NCBI RefSeq assembly: GCF_900129835.1
Contig: NZ_FQXA01000009.1
Location: forward strand, 1-60,716
Direction: 5' to 3'
Length of the DNA stretch: 60,716 nt
Source of the DNA: Stutzerimonas xanthomarina DSM 18231
GTDB lineage: Bacteria; Pseudomonadota; Gammaproteobacteria; Pseudomonadales; Pseudomonadaceae
The position numbers and the translations under genes were made by a program. Shown here one piece after another: positions 20,020 to 28,199 of the stretch (its first letter is position 1; every line of letters begins with the position of its first letter). The notes under the pieces were generated by a model, which made no database searches, was not told the origin of the DNA, and saw only the letters and a list, made by a program, of their open reading frames with translations.

Positions 20020-20695
20020 CTAGCTCGCGCAGGTCATCGAGGACCAGCGCCGGCTGCTCATCCGCGATGGACTCGCCGTGGTTATAGCCATAGGTCAGGG
20101 CAACGCAAGGCACTGCCGCCGCCTTCGCAGCCCGCACGTCATTGCGCGAGTCACCCACGAACAGCGACTCTTCTGGCACAACGTCCGCCTTGTCCATTAC
20201 ATAGAACAGTGCCGCCGGGTCAGGCTTCTGCTGCGGCAAGGTATCGCCGCCGACCAGCCACTGGAAATACCCGGTAAGGCCCTTCTCTTCCAGGAGCGGT
20301 TCGATGAATTGCGCCGGTTTGTTGGTGATGATCGCCAGCTTCACGTCGCGCTCGCGCAGCCAGTCCAGGCACTCTCGAACGCCCGGGTAGACCGTGGTCA
20401 GTTCGTGGCCGCCGGAATAGGCCTGCATGAACAGCGCCAGCGCCTCGTCCGCCAGCTCGTCGGCTACGCCCTCGTGCTGCAGCTGCCCGGCCAGAGCGCG
20501 GCGTACCAGCACCGTTGAGCCGTTGCCGACCCAGTCGCGTACTCGCGCAATGCCAGCAGGTTCGCGCCCCAGTAGCATCAGCATCTTATCCACCGCGGCA
20601 GCCAGGTCCGGTACCGAGTCCATCAGCGTGCCGTCCAGGTCGAACATCGCCAGACGTGGGAGTTTCCCGTCGAACAGCTGTTCAAGACGAGTCAT
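19994..20695 (-). CDS. gph: Phosphoglycolate phosphatase
   Basis: HAD-family hydrolase removing phosphate from 2-phosphoglycolate, a product of DNA repair and oxidative metabolism. The 233-residue protein has DLDGT (19-23), the helical cap with [15 protein letters not shown], and [13 protein letters not shown] as motif IV. It overlaps rpe by 4 bp. The order rpe-gph-trpE is conserved in Pseudomonas. Confidence 0.94.
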   Translation of the reverse strand: MTRLEQLFDGKLPRLAMFDLDGTLMDSVPDLAAAVDKMLMLLGREPAGIARVRDWVGNGSTVLVRRALAGQLQHEGVADELADEALALFMQAYSGGHELTTVYPGVRECLDWLRERDVKLAIITNKPAQFIEPLLEEKGLTGYFQWLVGGDTLPQQKPDPAALFYVMDKADVVPEESLFVGDSRNDVRAAKAAAVPCVALTYGYNHGESIADEQPALVLDDLRELVASVSGLR

Positions 20696-21366
20696 GGACG
20701 AGCCAGCGCCAGCTCGGCGCGCATCTGATCGATCACTGTTTTGTAGTCTGGCTGGTTGAAAATCGCCGAGCCGGCCACGAAGGTATCGGCGCCCGCTGCG
20801 GCGATCTCGCGGATGTTCTTGGGATTCACCCCGCCGTCGATCTCCAGGCGAATTTCACGCCCGCTGGCATCGATCAACGCGCGCGCGTCGCGCAGCTTGT
20901 CCAGGGTGTTGGGGATGAACTTCTGCCCGCCAAATCCAGGGTTGACGCTCATTAGCAGAACCATATCGACCTTGTCCATCACGTACTTGAGCACGTCCAG
21001 CGGCGTGGCCGGGTTAAACACCAGGCCGGCCTTGGCGCCGCCGTCTTTGATCAGCTGCAACGACCGGTCAACGTGATCCGAGGCTTCGGGGTGAAAGGTG
21101 ATGTAGCTGGCGCCGGCCTCGAGGAAGTCGCCGATCATGCGGTCTACCGGGCGGACCATCAGGTGCACGTCGATGGGGGCGGTAACGCCATGCTTGCGCA
21201 GTGCGGAGCAGACCATCGGGCCGATGGTCAGATTGGGCACGTAGTGGTTGTCCATTACATCGAAGTGAACGATGTCCGCGCCCGCGGCGAGCACATTGTC
21301 CACTTCCTCGCCCAGGCGGGCGAAATTGGCGGAGAGAATCGAAGGGGCGATGGCGAACGGCTGCAT
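20692..21366 (-). CDS. rpe: Ribulose-phosphate 3-epimerase
   Basis: Interconverts ribulose-5-phosphate and xylulose-5-phosphate in the pentose phosphate pathway. The 224-residue TIM barrel starts [19 protein letters not shown] and contains [29 protein letters not shown] and [10 protein letters not shown]. The ATG at 21366 gives the standard family N-terminus; a start six codons upstream is possible but less likely. Confidence 0.97.
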   Translation of the reverse strand: MQPFAIAPSILSANFARLGEEVDNVLAAGADIVHFDVMDNHYVPNLTIGPMVCSALRKHGVTAPIDVHLMVRPVDRMIGDFLEAGASYITFHPEASDHVDRSLQLIKDGGAKAGLVFNPATPLDVLKYVMDKVDMVLLMSVNPGFGGQKFIPNTLDKLRDARALIDASGREIRLEIDGGVNPKNIREIAAAGADTFVAGSAIFNQPDYKTVIDQMRAELALARP

Positions 21367-21424
21367 GACGACCTCGGATAGCACGGCAAGATGCCGCGCA
21401 TTGTACCCGAGGGGTCAGGGTTGC

Positions 21425-21460
21425 GGCGCGCCTGACATCCGCCACGAATGCCGGCGCGCC
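21425..21460. repeat. Paired GGCGCGCC octamers downstream of gabT
   Basis: Two copies of the self-complementary octamer GGCGCGCC (21425-21432 and 21453-21460) flank 20 bp and can form an 8-bp hairpin on either strand. There is no T-run, so it is at best a Rho-assisted end for gabT. Confidence 0.4.
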
Positions 21461-21469
21461 ACAGGTGAA

Positions 21470-22750
21470 TCAGGTCAGTTCGTCGAAGCATTCACCAATG
21501 ATCGCCAGACCACGATCAAGCAATTCGTCTTCGGCAGTCAGTGGCACCAGCACCCGCAGCACGTTGTAGTAAGTGCCGCAGGACAGCAGGATCAAGCCCT
21601 TGTCCCGCGCCTTGGCAACGATCTGCGAAGTCAGCGCTGCGGCCGGTCGCGCATGATCGCCGTCCTCGAAGAGCTCGATGGCGATCATCGCGCCGAGGCC
21701 GCGCACCTCGCCGATCTCCTTGTGCTTGACCTGGATCGCCTTGAGACCCGTGGTGAGTTTCTCCGCCACCGCCTTGCAGCGGTCGAGCAGCTTCTCCTCC
21801 TCGAAAATCTCCATGACAGCCAGCGCCGCCGCACAGGACAGCGGGTTGCCGGCATAGGTACCGCCCAGCCCACCGGGGGCGATGGCATCCATCAGCTCGG
21901 CCTTACCGCAGACACCGGCAATCGGGAAGCCGCCACCCACCGATTTGGCAAAGGTGGTCAGGTCGGCGACCGCGCCCATCTGTTCCATGGCGAAGAAAGT
22001 GCCGGTGCGCCCGGCACCGGTCTGCACTTCATCAGCGATCAGCAGAATGCCGTGCTGGTCGCAAAGCGCACGCAGGCGGACCATGAACTCCCTCGGTGCG
22101 ACGTTGAAGCCGCCCTCGCCCTGCACCGGCTCGATGATGATCGCGGCGATGTCGCGCGGTTCGGCGTCATTCTTGAAGATGCGCTCGATGCTGGCGATCG
22201 AGTCATCGACGCTGACACCGTGAATCGCGCAGGGATACTGCGCGCGAAAGATGCCGCCCGGCATCAGGCCCATCCCGGCCGAATAAGGCGCGACCTTGCC
22301 GGTCAGACCAAGCGTCATCATGGTGCGGCCATGATAGGCGCCAGTGAAGGCGATCACGCCGGCGCGCCCGGTGGCGGCACGCGCGATCTTAACCGCGTTC
22401 TCCACCGCCTCGGAGCCGGTGGTGACCAGCAGGGTCTTCTTGGCGAAATCACCCGGAACCCGCGCATTGATCTTCTCGCACAGCTCGACGTACGGCTCGT
22501 AGGCCAGCACCTGGAAGCAGGTGTGGGTCAGCTTGTGCAACTGATCTTCCACCGCTTTGATGATCTTCGGGTGCAGGTGGCCAGTATTCAGCACAGCGAT
22601 CCCACCGGCGAAATCGATGAACTCGCGGCCTTCGACGTCGACCACGCTGCTGTTCTTCGCATGGTCTGCAAAAATCGGATGGATCTGGCCGACGCCGCGG
22701 GGAACAGCGGCGACACGGCGTTTCATCAGGGATTCATTGGTCTTGCTCAT
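21470..22750 (-). CDS. gabT: 4-aminobutyrate (GABA) / 5-aminovalerate aminotransferase
   Basis: PLP-dependent class III transaminase converting GABA to succinate semialdehyde, and probably 5-aminovalerate to glutarate semialdehyde. The 426-residue protein matches Pseudomonas GabT closely, with ADEVQTGAGRTG (239-250) and the PLP lysine K269 in TTFAKSVGGG. A strong GAGGAG site precedes the ATG. In PAO1 gabT sits with gabD elsewhere; here it directly follows the agt transporter operon on the same strand, with no gabD nearby. Confidence 0.93.
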   Translation of the reverse strand: MSKTNESLMKRRVAAVPRGVGQIHPIFADHAKNSSVVDVEGREFIDFAGGIAVLNTGHLHPKIIKAVEDQLHKLTHTCFQVLAYEPYVELCEKINARVPGDFAKKTLLVTTGSEAVENAVKIARAATGRAGVIAFTGAYHGRTMMTLGLTGKVAPYSAGMGLMPGGIFRAQYPCAIHGVSVDDSIASIERIFKNDAEPRDIAAIIIEPVQGEGGFNVAPREFMVRLRALCDQHGILLIADEVQTGAGRTGTFFAMEQMGAVADLTTFAKSVGGGFPIAGVCGKAELMDAIAPGGLGGTYAGNPLSCAAALAVMEIFEEEKLLDRCKAVAEKLTTGLKAIQVKHKEIGEVRGLGAMIAIELFEDGDHARPAAALTSQIVAKARDKGLILLSCGTYYNVLRVLVPLTAEDELLDRGLAIIGECFDELT

Positions 22751-22934
22751 AAGCTCCTCGGTAGCCGTTCATCGTCGGCACGGGTCGAAATAAGCGCCAG
22801 GGAACGAGCGAGGCAGCATACGATGATCGACTGCCGGGCCATCCAGGCGCTGGGGATTACAGTAGAACGCCGTTCATTATTTTGCACGCCCAATCTCAGC
22901 CCAGCCGTCTGCATCAGCGCATTGTGGAAATCCG

Positions 22935-23762
22935 TCAGGCGGGTTGTTGGGTGCGCATCTTCTCGGCGCGACCGCGCAGCCATTCAAGGGTCAACAACAG
23001 GGCGATGGAGAAACCGATCAGCAAGGTTGCAGCAGCAGCGATGGTCGGACTCAGGTTCTCGCGGATACCGCTGAACATCTGTCGCGGCAAGGTGATCTGC
23101 TCGGGGCCGGCAAGGAACAGCGTCACCACCACTTCGTCGAAGGACGTGGCGAAGGCGAACAGCGCCCCGGAAATCACCCCCGGCGCGATCAGCGGCAGGG
23201 TGATGCGGAAAAATGTAGTCACGGGGGAAGCACCCAGGCTTGCGGCGGCGCGCACCAGGTTCTGATTGAATCCTTGGAGCGTGGCGGAGACGGTGATGAT
23301 CACGAACGGCACGCCCAGCACCGCGTGAACCAGGATCAACGACAGGTAGCTGTTGCCCATGCCCAACGGAGCAAAGAACAGGTAACTGGCCACACCGACG
23401 ATCACCACCGGCACCACCATCGGCGAAATCAGCAAGGTCATCACCAGGGCCTTGCCACGAAATTCGCCGCGGGTCAGACCGATCGCCGCCAGGGTGCCGA
23501 AGACCATCGCCAGTGCAGTGGCGGCCGGAGCGATGAGCATCGAATTCTTCAGTGAGCGCATCCAGTCGGCCGAGCTGAACAAGGTTTCGTACCAGCGCAT
23601 GGAGAAGCCTTGCAGCGGATAGACCAGAAACGAGCCGGAGTTGAACGACAGCGGCACGATCACCAGCACCGGCACGATCAGAAACAGCAGCACCAGCGCG
23701 CAGAGAATGCGCAGGGTGTAAAACCAGACGCGTTCGATGGGCGACATATAGGGGCTCAGCAT
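22935..23762 (-). CDS. agtD: ABC transporter permease (AgtD-like, PotI type)
   Basis: Inner-membrane permease of a spermidine/putrescine-type importer. The 275-residue protein has about six membrane segments and an EAA-like loop, AAASLGASPVTTFFRITLPLIAPG. It lies in an ATPase-SBP-permease-permease order matching agtABCD of P. aeruginosa, an importer for GABA and 5-aminovalerate, and has the same synteny with rpe-gph-trpE. A GGAGAA site precedes the ATG. Confidence 0.85.
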   Translation of the reverse strand: MLSPYMSPIERVWFYTLRILCALVLLFLIVPVLVIVPLSFNSGSFLVYPLQGFSMRWYETLFSSADWMRSLKNSMLIAPAATALAMVFGTLAAIGLTRGEFRGKALVMTLLISPMVVPVVIVGVASYLFFAPLGMGNSYLSLILVHAVLGVPFVIITVSATLQGFNQNLVRAAASLGASPVTTFFRITLPLIAPGVISGALFAFATSFDEVVVTLFLAGPEQITLPRQMFSGIRENLSPTIAAAATLLIGFSIALLLTLEWLRGRAEKMRTQQPA

Positions 23763-23826
23763 GGAAAGTTCTCCTGCCCGGATTGGCGAATGACTTGCGG
23801 TGATTGCCTGGTCATTGCGGTCATGC

Positions 23827-25080
23827 TCAGCCCAGCCTCAGGCGGCTAGCGCCGACCAGCCAGCTGTAGACGATGTAGAGCAGCATGGTCGCCAGCAGCA
23901 GCAGGCCGCCCAGCGCCGTGGCCATGCCCCAGTTGATGGTGGTGTTGGTGTAGAAGGCGACGAAGTAGCTGACCATCTGGTCGTTCGGGCTGCCGAGCAG
24001 CGCCGGGGTGATGTAGTAGCCGATGGAAATGATGAACACCAACAGGCAGCCGGCGCCTACGCCCGCCAGGGTTTGTGGGAAATACACCCGCCAGAAGCTG
24101 GCGAAGGGATGGCAGCCCAGCGAGATCGCCGCCCGCATGTAACTCGGCGAAATATTCTTCATCACGCTGTAGATCGGCAGAATCATGAACGGCAGCAGAA
24201 TGTGGACCATGGCGATGTAGACGCCAGCTCGGTTGAACACCAACTGCAAGGGCTCGTCGATCAGGCCCATTTTCAACAGCGCACCGTTGATCAGACCGCT
24301 TGATTGCAGCAGCACGATCCAGGCAGCGACGCGCACCAGGATCGAAGTCCAGAACGGCAGCAGCACCATGATCATCAACAGGTTGCTTTTGCGCGCCGGC
24401 AGATTGGCCAGCAGATACGCCAGGGGATAGGCCAGCATCAGGCAGATCGCCGTGATCACCAGACCCATCCAGAAGGTGCGGGCAAAGATGTCCAGATAGA
24501 CCGCCTGGTCAGGCGAAACCGACGCCAGCTCGCCCATGTCGTCGATGCGGTGATCGAGAGCGGCCAACAAATAATAGGGGGTGATTGCGCTGTCGTTGCG
24601 GCGAATGACCTGCCAATAGGCGGGGTCGCCCCAGCGCTCATCGAAAGCTTCCAACGCTTCCTTGTAGGACGTCGGCACATCCTTGAATGGGAGCGCGCGA
24701 GCCGTCTTGGTTATCAGACTGCGGAAACCGGCCTGCTCCATGTTCAGACGCTTGGACAGATCACCCAGGGACTGATTGTTCCGCGCCTCCATCAGGTCTT
24801 CGCTGAGGGCCCGGTACACCGACTCTTCCGGCAGTCCGCGGCCATCCCAAGCCGTAATGGCCTCGACCGTGCGCGGCAGGCTGCCCACCACCTCCGGATT
24901 ATCGACGCTGCGCCAGAGCAGCGAGGCGATCGGCACCACGAAAGTGAGCAGGAGAAAGATCAGCAACGGCAGGATCAGCGCCTTGGATTTCAGCCTGTTC
25001 ATGCGCTCGGCACGCGCCAGCCGCCGCTTCAGGCTGGGCTCGGCGAACTCGGGAACGGGCAAAGAGATGGCAGTCGCCAT
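23827..25080 (-). CDS. agtC: ABC transporter permease (AgtC-like, PotB/PotH type)
   Basis: 417-residue permease, longer than E. coli PotB because of a roughly 150-residue periplasmic insertion after the first membrane segment (about 60-200), a feature seen in some Pseudomonas polyamine-type permeases. The EAA-like loop reads AAISLGCHPFASFWRVYFPQTLAGVG. Separated from agtD by 64 bp, with a GGAGTT ribosome site. Confidence 0.85.
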   Translation of the reverse strand: MATAISLPVPEFAEPSLKRRLARAERMNRLKSKALILPLLIFLLLTFVVPIASLLWRSVDNPEVVGSLPRTVEAITAWDGRGLPEESVYRALSEDLMEARNNQSLGDLSKRLNMEQAGFRSLITKTARALPFKDVPTSYKEALEAFDERWGDPAYWQVIRRNDSAITPYYLLAALDHRIDDMGELASVSPDQAVYLDIFARTFWMGLVITAICLMLAYPLAYLLANLPARKSNLLMIMVLLPFWTSILVRVAAWIVLLQSSGLINGALLKMGLIDEPLQLVFNRAGVYIAMVHILLPFMILPIYSVMKNISPSYMRAAISLGCHPFASFWRVYFPQTLAGVGAGCLLVFIISIGYYITPALLGSPNDQMVSYFVAFYTNTTINWGMATALGGLLLLATMLLYIVYSWLVGASRLRLG

Positions 25081-25158
25081 GACGAACTCCGCAAAGTGTC
25101 AGATTCCAGCGGCGCACGGCCCGCCTCAGGGCAGGCCATGCAAGGGGGCCAGGCTTGT

Positions 25159-26190
25159 TTAGCGCGCAGCCCAGGCATTGAAACGCTGTTCCAGCTGCTC
25201 GCCGTAGTCGGCCCAGAAGGTCACGTCCATGGCCACTTGGTTGGCGATGTTTTCTGGCGTCGTGGGCATGTTTTTCAGCAGTTTCTGATCTAGCAGTTCG
25301 ACCGCTTTCTTGTTGGCGGGACCGTAGGCGATGTTTTCAGAGAAGGCTTTCTGCTGCTGCGGTTGCAAGGTAAAGCTGACGAAATCGAGCGCTGCCTTCT
25401 GGTCCTTCGCACCTTTGGGGATGGCCCAGGAATCGAAGTCATAGATGCCGCCGTCCCAGACCACTTGCAGATTGCTCTCATCCTGCACCGCGGCAATGCG
25501 ACCGTTATAGGCGCTGCTCATGACCACATCACCGGATACCAGAAACTGCGGCGGCTGGGCGCCCGCTTCCCACCACTGAATGCTGGGTTTGATCTGGTCA
25601 AGCTTCTTGAAGGCGCGGTCCTGCCCCTCTTTCGTTGCCAGCACCTGGTAGACGTCTTTCGGTGCCACGCCATCGGCCATCAGGGCGAACTCGAGGGTGT
25701 ACTTGGCACCCTTGCGCAGGCCACGTTTGCCGGGGAATTTCTCAGTGTCCCAGAAATCCGCCCAACCACTCGGTGCGCTATCGAGCTTGTCGGCGTTATA
25801 AGCCAGCACCGTGGACCAGACGAAGAAACCCACACCGCAAGGCTGTATGGCACCTTCGATGAAGTCGTCCGGGTTACCCGCTACCGCTGGATCGATTTCC
25901 TCGAACAGCCCTTCATCACAGCCGCGTGACAGCTCGGGCGATTCAACTTCCACGAGATGCCAGGACACGCTGTTGGTATCGACCATGGCCTTTACCTTGG
26001 CCATCTCACCGTTGTACTCGCCCGCGATGATTTTGTGGTCGGTCTTGGCTTCGAAGGGTTCGTTGAAGGCCTTGATCTGCGCTTGTTTGTTGGCCCCACC
26101 GAAGGTGACGGCCGTAAGATTTTCCGCCGTGGCCTGCGCAGCGCACACCAGTCCGATGCCAAGGGCGGTCAGTTTCAGAGAGTTCAGCAT
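25159..26190 (-). CDS. agtB: Periplasmic substrate-binding protein (AgtB-like, PotD family)
   Basis: 343-residue extracellular solute-binding protein with a clear signal peptide (residues 1-22, ending AQATA). The mature part begins ENLTAVTFGG and shows the SBP family 1 pattern, including AVPKG-like WAIPKGAKDQKAALDFVSF. Family context suggests binding of GABA or 5-aminovalerate. The ATG at 26190 was chosen for the signal peptide and the GGAGCG site; a longer frame upstream overlaps agtA and is spurious. Confidence 0.88.
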   Translation of the reverse strand: MLNSLKLTALGIGLVCAAQATAENLTAVTFGGANKQAQIKAFNEPFEAKTDHKIIAGEYNGEMAKVKAMVDTNSVSWHLVEVESPELSRGCDEGLFEEIDPAVAGNPDDFIEGAIQPCGVGFFVWSTVLAYNADKLDSAPSGWADFWDTEKFPGKRGLRKGAKYTLEFALMADGVAPKDVYQVLATKEGQDRAFKKLDQIKPSIQWWEAGAQPPQFLVSGDVVMSSAYNGRIAAVQDESNLQVVWDGGIYDFDSWAIPKGAKDQKAALDFVSFTLQPQQQKAFSENIAYGPANKKAVELLDQKLLKNMPTTPENIANQVAMDVTFWADYGEQLEQRFNAWAAR

Positions 26191-26245
26191 TGTTATTCGC
26201 TCCATGATGCGGTTGAAAATACCGTTCTTGCTTGCTCGCCCCTGC

Positions 26246-27355
26246 TTATGCCGCCTGCAACGGATCCAGCGCACGGACGTGTTCCACCTGCCAGCCGATT
26301 GGTACGACATCGCCAACAGACAAGGCGGGATCGAGTTCGGCGATCGGCTGTTTGACGAAGAAGTCGGTGATACCGCAAACCTCGAGCCGAATGCGGATGT
26401 GATCACCCAAATAGACGAACTCAGCCACCCGCCCGGTAAAGCGATTCGGGCAACTGGCACTGGCGCCATTGAGGCGAACCCGCTCGGGCCGGATCGACAG
26501 ATTGACCGGTGCACCAGGCGCACCAACCTTGACGGCCAGCGCCTCGACCTTTTCGCCGCGGCCCAGCTCGACGGTGCAGTGGTCCCCGTCGCGGCTCACC
26601 AGCCGCGCCGGCAGCCGGTTGTTCTCGCCGAGGAAGTTGGCGACGAAGGTATTCGCCGGCCGCTCATAGAGCACCCGCGGCTCGTCGATCTGCTGGATTT
26701 CGCCCTGATGGAACACCGCGACCCGATCGGACATGGTCAGCGCCTCGCCCTGATCGTGGGTGACATACACCACGGTGACGCCGAGGCGTTGGTGCAAGTG
26801 TTTGATCTCCATCTGCATCTGCTCGCGCAATTGCTTGTCCAGCGCACCCAGCGGCTCGTCCATCAGTACTAGCTGCGGCTCGAACACCAGGGCTCGCGCC
26901 AACGCCACACGCTGCTGCTGGCCACCGGAGAGCTGCGCCGGGTAACGGTTACGGAAGCCTTCGAGCTGGACCATCGACAGGGCACGTTTGACCCGCTCCT
27001 TGACGTCGAGCTTGGGCATGCCACGCACGCTCAGCGGGAAGGCGAGATTTTCGGAGACGGTCATGTGCGGGAACAGCGCGTAGTTCTGGAACACCATGCC
27101 CATGTCACGCTTATGCGGCGGCAGCTTGTTGATCGAGCGGCCACCGAGCAGGATCTCACCAGCGGTGGGCGTCTCGAAGCCGGCCAGCATCATCAAACTG
27201 GTGGTCTTGCCGGAACCAGACGGGCCAAGCAGCGTGAGGAATTCGCCCTTACGGATATCCAGATTGAGGTCTTTGACGATCAGCGCTTCGCCGTCATAGC
27301 TCTTCTGGATGCCACGAAAGCTGACCAGTACATCGTTCGCTTGAGAATCGAGCAT
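26246..27355 (-). CDS. agtA: ABC transporter ATPase (AgtA-like, PotA/PotG type)
   Basis: 369-residue ATPase energising the importer. Walker A GPSGSGKTT (44-52), signature LSGGQQQR, Walker B VLMDEPLGALD and the switch histidine in VTHDQGEAL are all intact. A C-terminal TOBE-like domain follows (about 280-369). First gene of agtABCD; the ATG at 27355 follows AGGTGC. A perfect inverted repeat in its upstream region (27461-27478) is a likely operator. Confidence 0.9.
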   Translation of the reverse strand: MLDSQANDVLVSFRGIQKSYDGEALIVKDLNLDIRKGEFLTLLGPSGSGKTTSLMMLAGFETPTAGEILLGGRSINKLPPHKRDMGMVFQNYALFPHMTVSENLAFPLSVRGMPKLDVKERVKRALSMVQLEGFRNRYPAQLSGGQQQRVALARALVFEPQLVLMDEPLGALDKQLREQMQMEIKHLHQRLGVTVVYVTHDQGEALTMSDRVAVFHQGEIQQIDEPRVLYERPANTFVANFLGENNRLPARLVSRDGDHCTVELGRGEKVEALAVKVGAPGAPVNLSIRPERVRLNGASASCPNRFTGRVAEFVYLGDHIRIRLEVCGITDFFVKQPIAELDPALSVGDVVPIGWQVEHVRALDPLQAA

Positions 27356-27565
27356 GCCGCACCTGTGATCCGTTGTTCCGTGACCACAGGTTAAGAGCCT
27401 CACGCGCTCGCCGATATCAGCACAGCGGAGTGTTTCGAATCAGCAAAACGGAGAGGCGCGTGTAGGGAACGCCCTACAACCAACACCGGCCCAGCCGCAC
27501 CTGCGACAAGCAAACCACGCGTGGACCGCAGTGCAGACACGATCAATGGCTGCAATCACGTCGCC
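27356..27565 (-). promoter_or_regulatory. agtA upstream region
   Basis: This 210-bp gap lies between the end of agtR and the start of agtA. It contains the inverted repeat at 27461-27478 and a CCACGCGTGG palindrome near 27513. I found no convincing sigma70 pair or sigma54 -24/-12 element. Confidence 0.5.
27461..27478. promoter_or_regulatory. Perfect inverted repeat, candidate AgtR operator
   Basis: TGTAGGG-AACG-CCCTACA: two perfect 7-bp arms and a 4-bp spacer, about 106-123 bp before agtA. The size and symmetry suit a dimeric LuxR/NarL-type response regulator such as the adjacent agtR product. The assignment is inference. Confidence 0.55.
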
Positions 27566-28195
27566 TCAGACCAGCTTGTGCTCCATGGCATAACGCACCA
27601 GGTCGGCCACTGAATGGGCGACCAGCTTCTGCATCAAGCGCGCCTTGTGTGTGCTGATGGTCTTGCTGCTAAGGGCCAGTTTGGCCGCGATATCGTTAAC
27701 CGAATCGCCGTGCACCAGGCGCTCGAACACCGAATACTCACGCTCGGACAACAGCGCATGGGGTGGGCGGGAGTCGGTCAGGCCAACCTCGAAGACCATC
27801 CGATCGGCCAGTTCCGGATCGATGTAGCGCCCACCGGAGGCGACCTTACGCAGCGCGATCAACAGCAGCGCTGGGTCACTGTCCTTGGTGGCATAACCGG
27901 CCGCGCCGACCTTGAGCGCCCGGGCCGCCATCTGCGCCTCGTCATGCATCGACAGCACCAGGATCGCTGGCGGCTCGCTCAACGCGCGAATCCGCGGAAT
28001 GGCTTCCAGGCCGTTGACGCCTGGCATTGAGATATCCAACAGCACGACATCGCAGGGCGTCTGCCGCAACTGGTCGAGCAATTGCTGACCATTGCCGGCC
28101 TCACCGACTACCAGCATGTCCTTTGCGAGTCCGATCAGTTGCTTGATGCCTTCGCGAACAATGGTGTGGTCTTCGGCAACGATTATCCGAATCAT
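27566..28195 (-). CDS. agtR: LuxR/NarL-family response regulator (AgtR-like)
   Basis: 209-residue response regulator. The receiver domain has the acidic pair E8-D9 and phospho-acceptor D54 in VVLLDISMPG. The C-terminal LuxR-type HTH contains LSEREYSVFERLVHG and LALSSKTISTHKARLMQKL. It starts just after the stop of agtS. In PAO1 AgtSR activates agtABCD in response to GABA and 5-aminovalerate; the same neighbours here support that role. Confidence 0.88.
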   Translation of the reverse strand: MIRIIVAEDHTIVREGIKQLIGLAKDMLVVGEAGNGQQLLDQLRQTPCDVVLLDISMPGVNGLEAIPRIRALSEPPAILVLSMHDEAQMAARALKVGAAGYATKDSDPALLLIALRKVASGGRYIDPELADRMVFEVGLTDSRPPHALLSEREYSVFERLVHGDSVNDIAAKLALSSKTISTHKARLMQKLVAHSVADLVRYAMEHKLV

Positions 28196-28199
28196 GGCG

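Noticed and set aside
21272..23074. 600-codon open frame antisense to rpe and gabT
   Set aside because: A shadow of two well-supported genes; its translation is arginine- and glutamine-rich with no domain.
24304..25293. 329-codon open frame antisense to agtC and agtB
   Set aside because: Opposes two clear transporter genes and has low-complexity composition typical of antisense translation.
27356..27565. Sigma54 promoter for agtA
   Set aside because: I looked for a -24 GG / -12 GC pair as expected for a nitrogen-linked transporter but found none with correct spacing.
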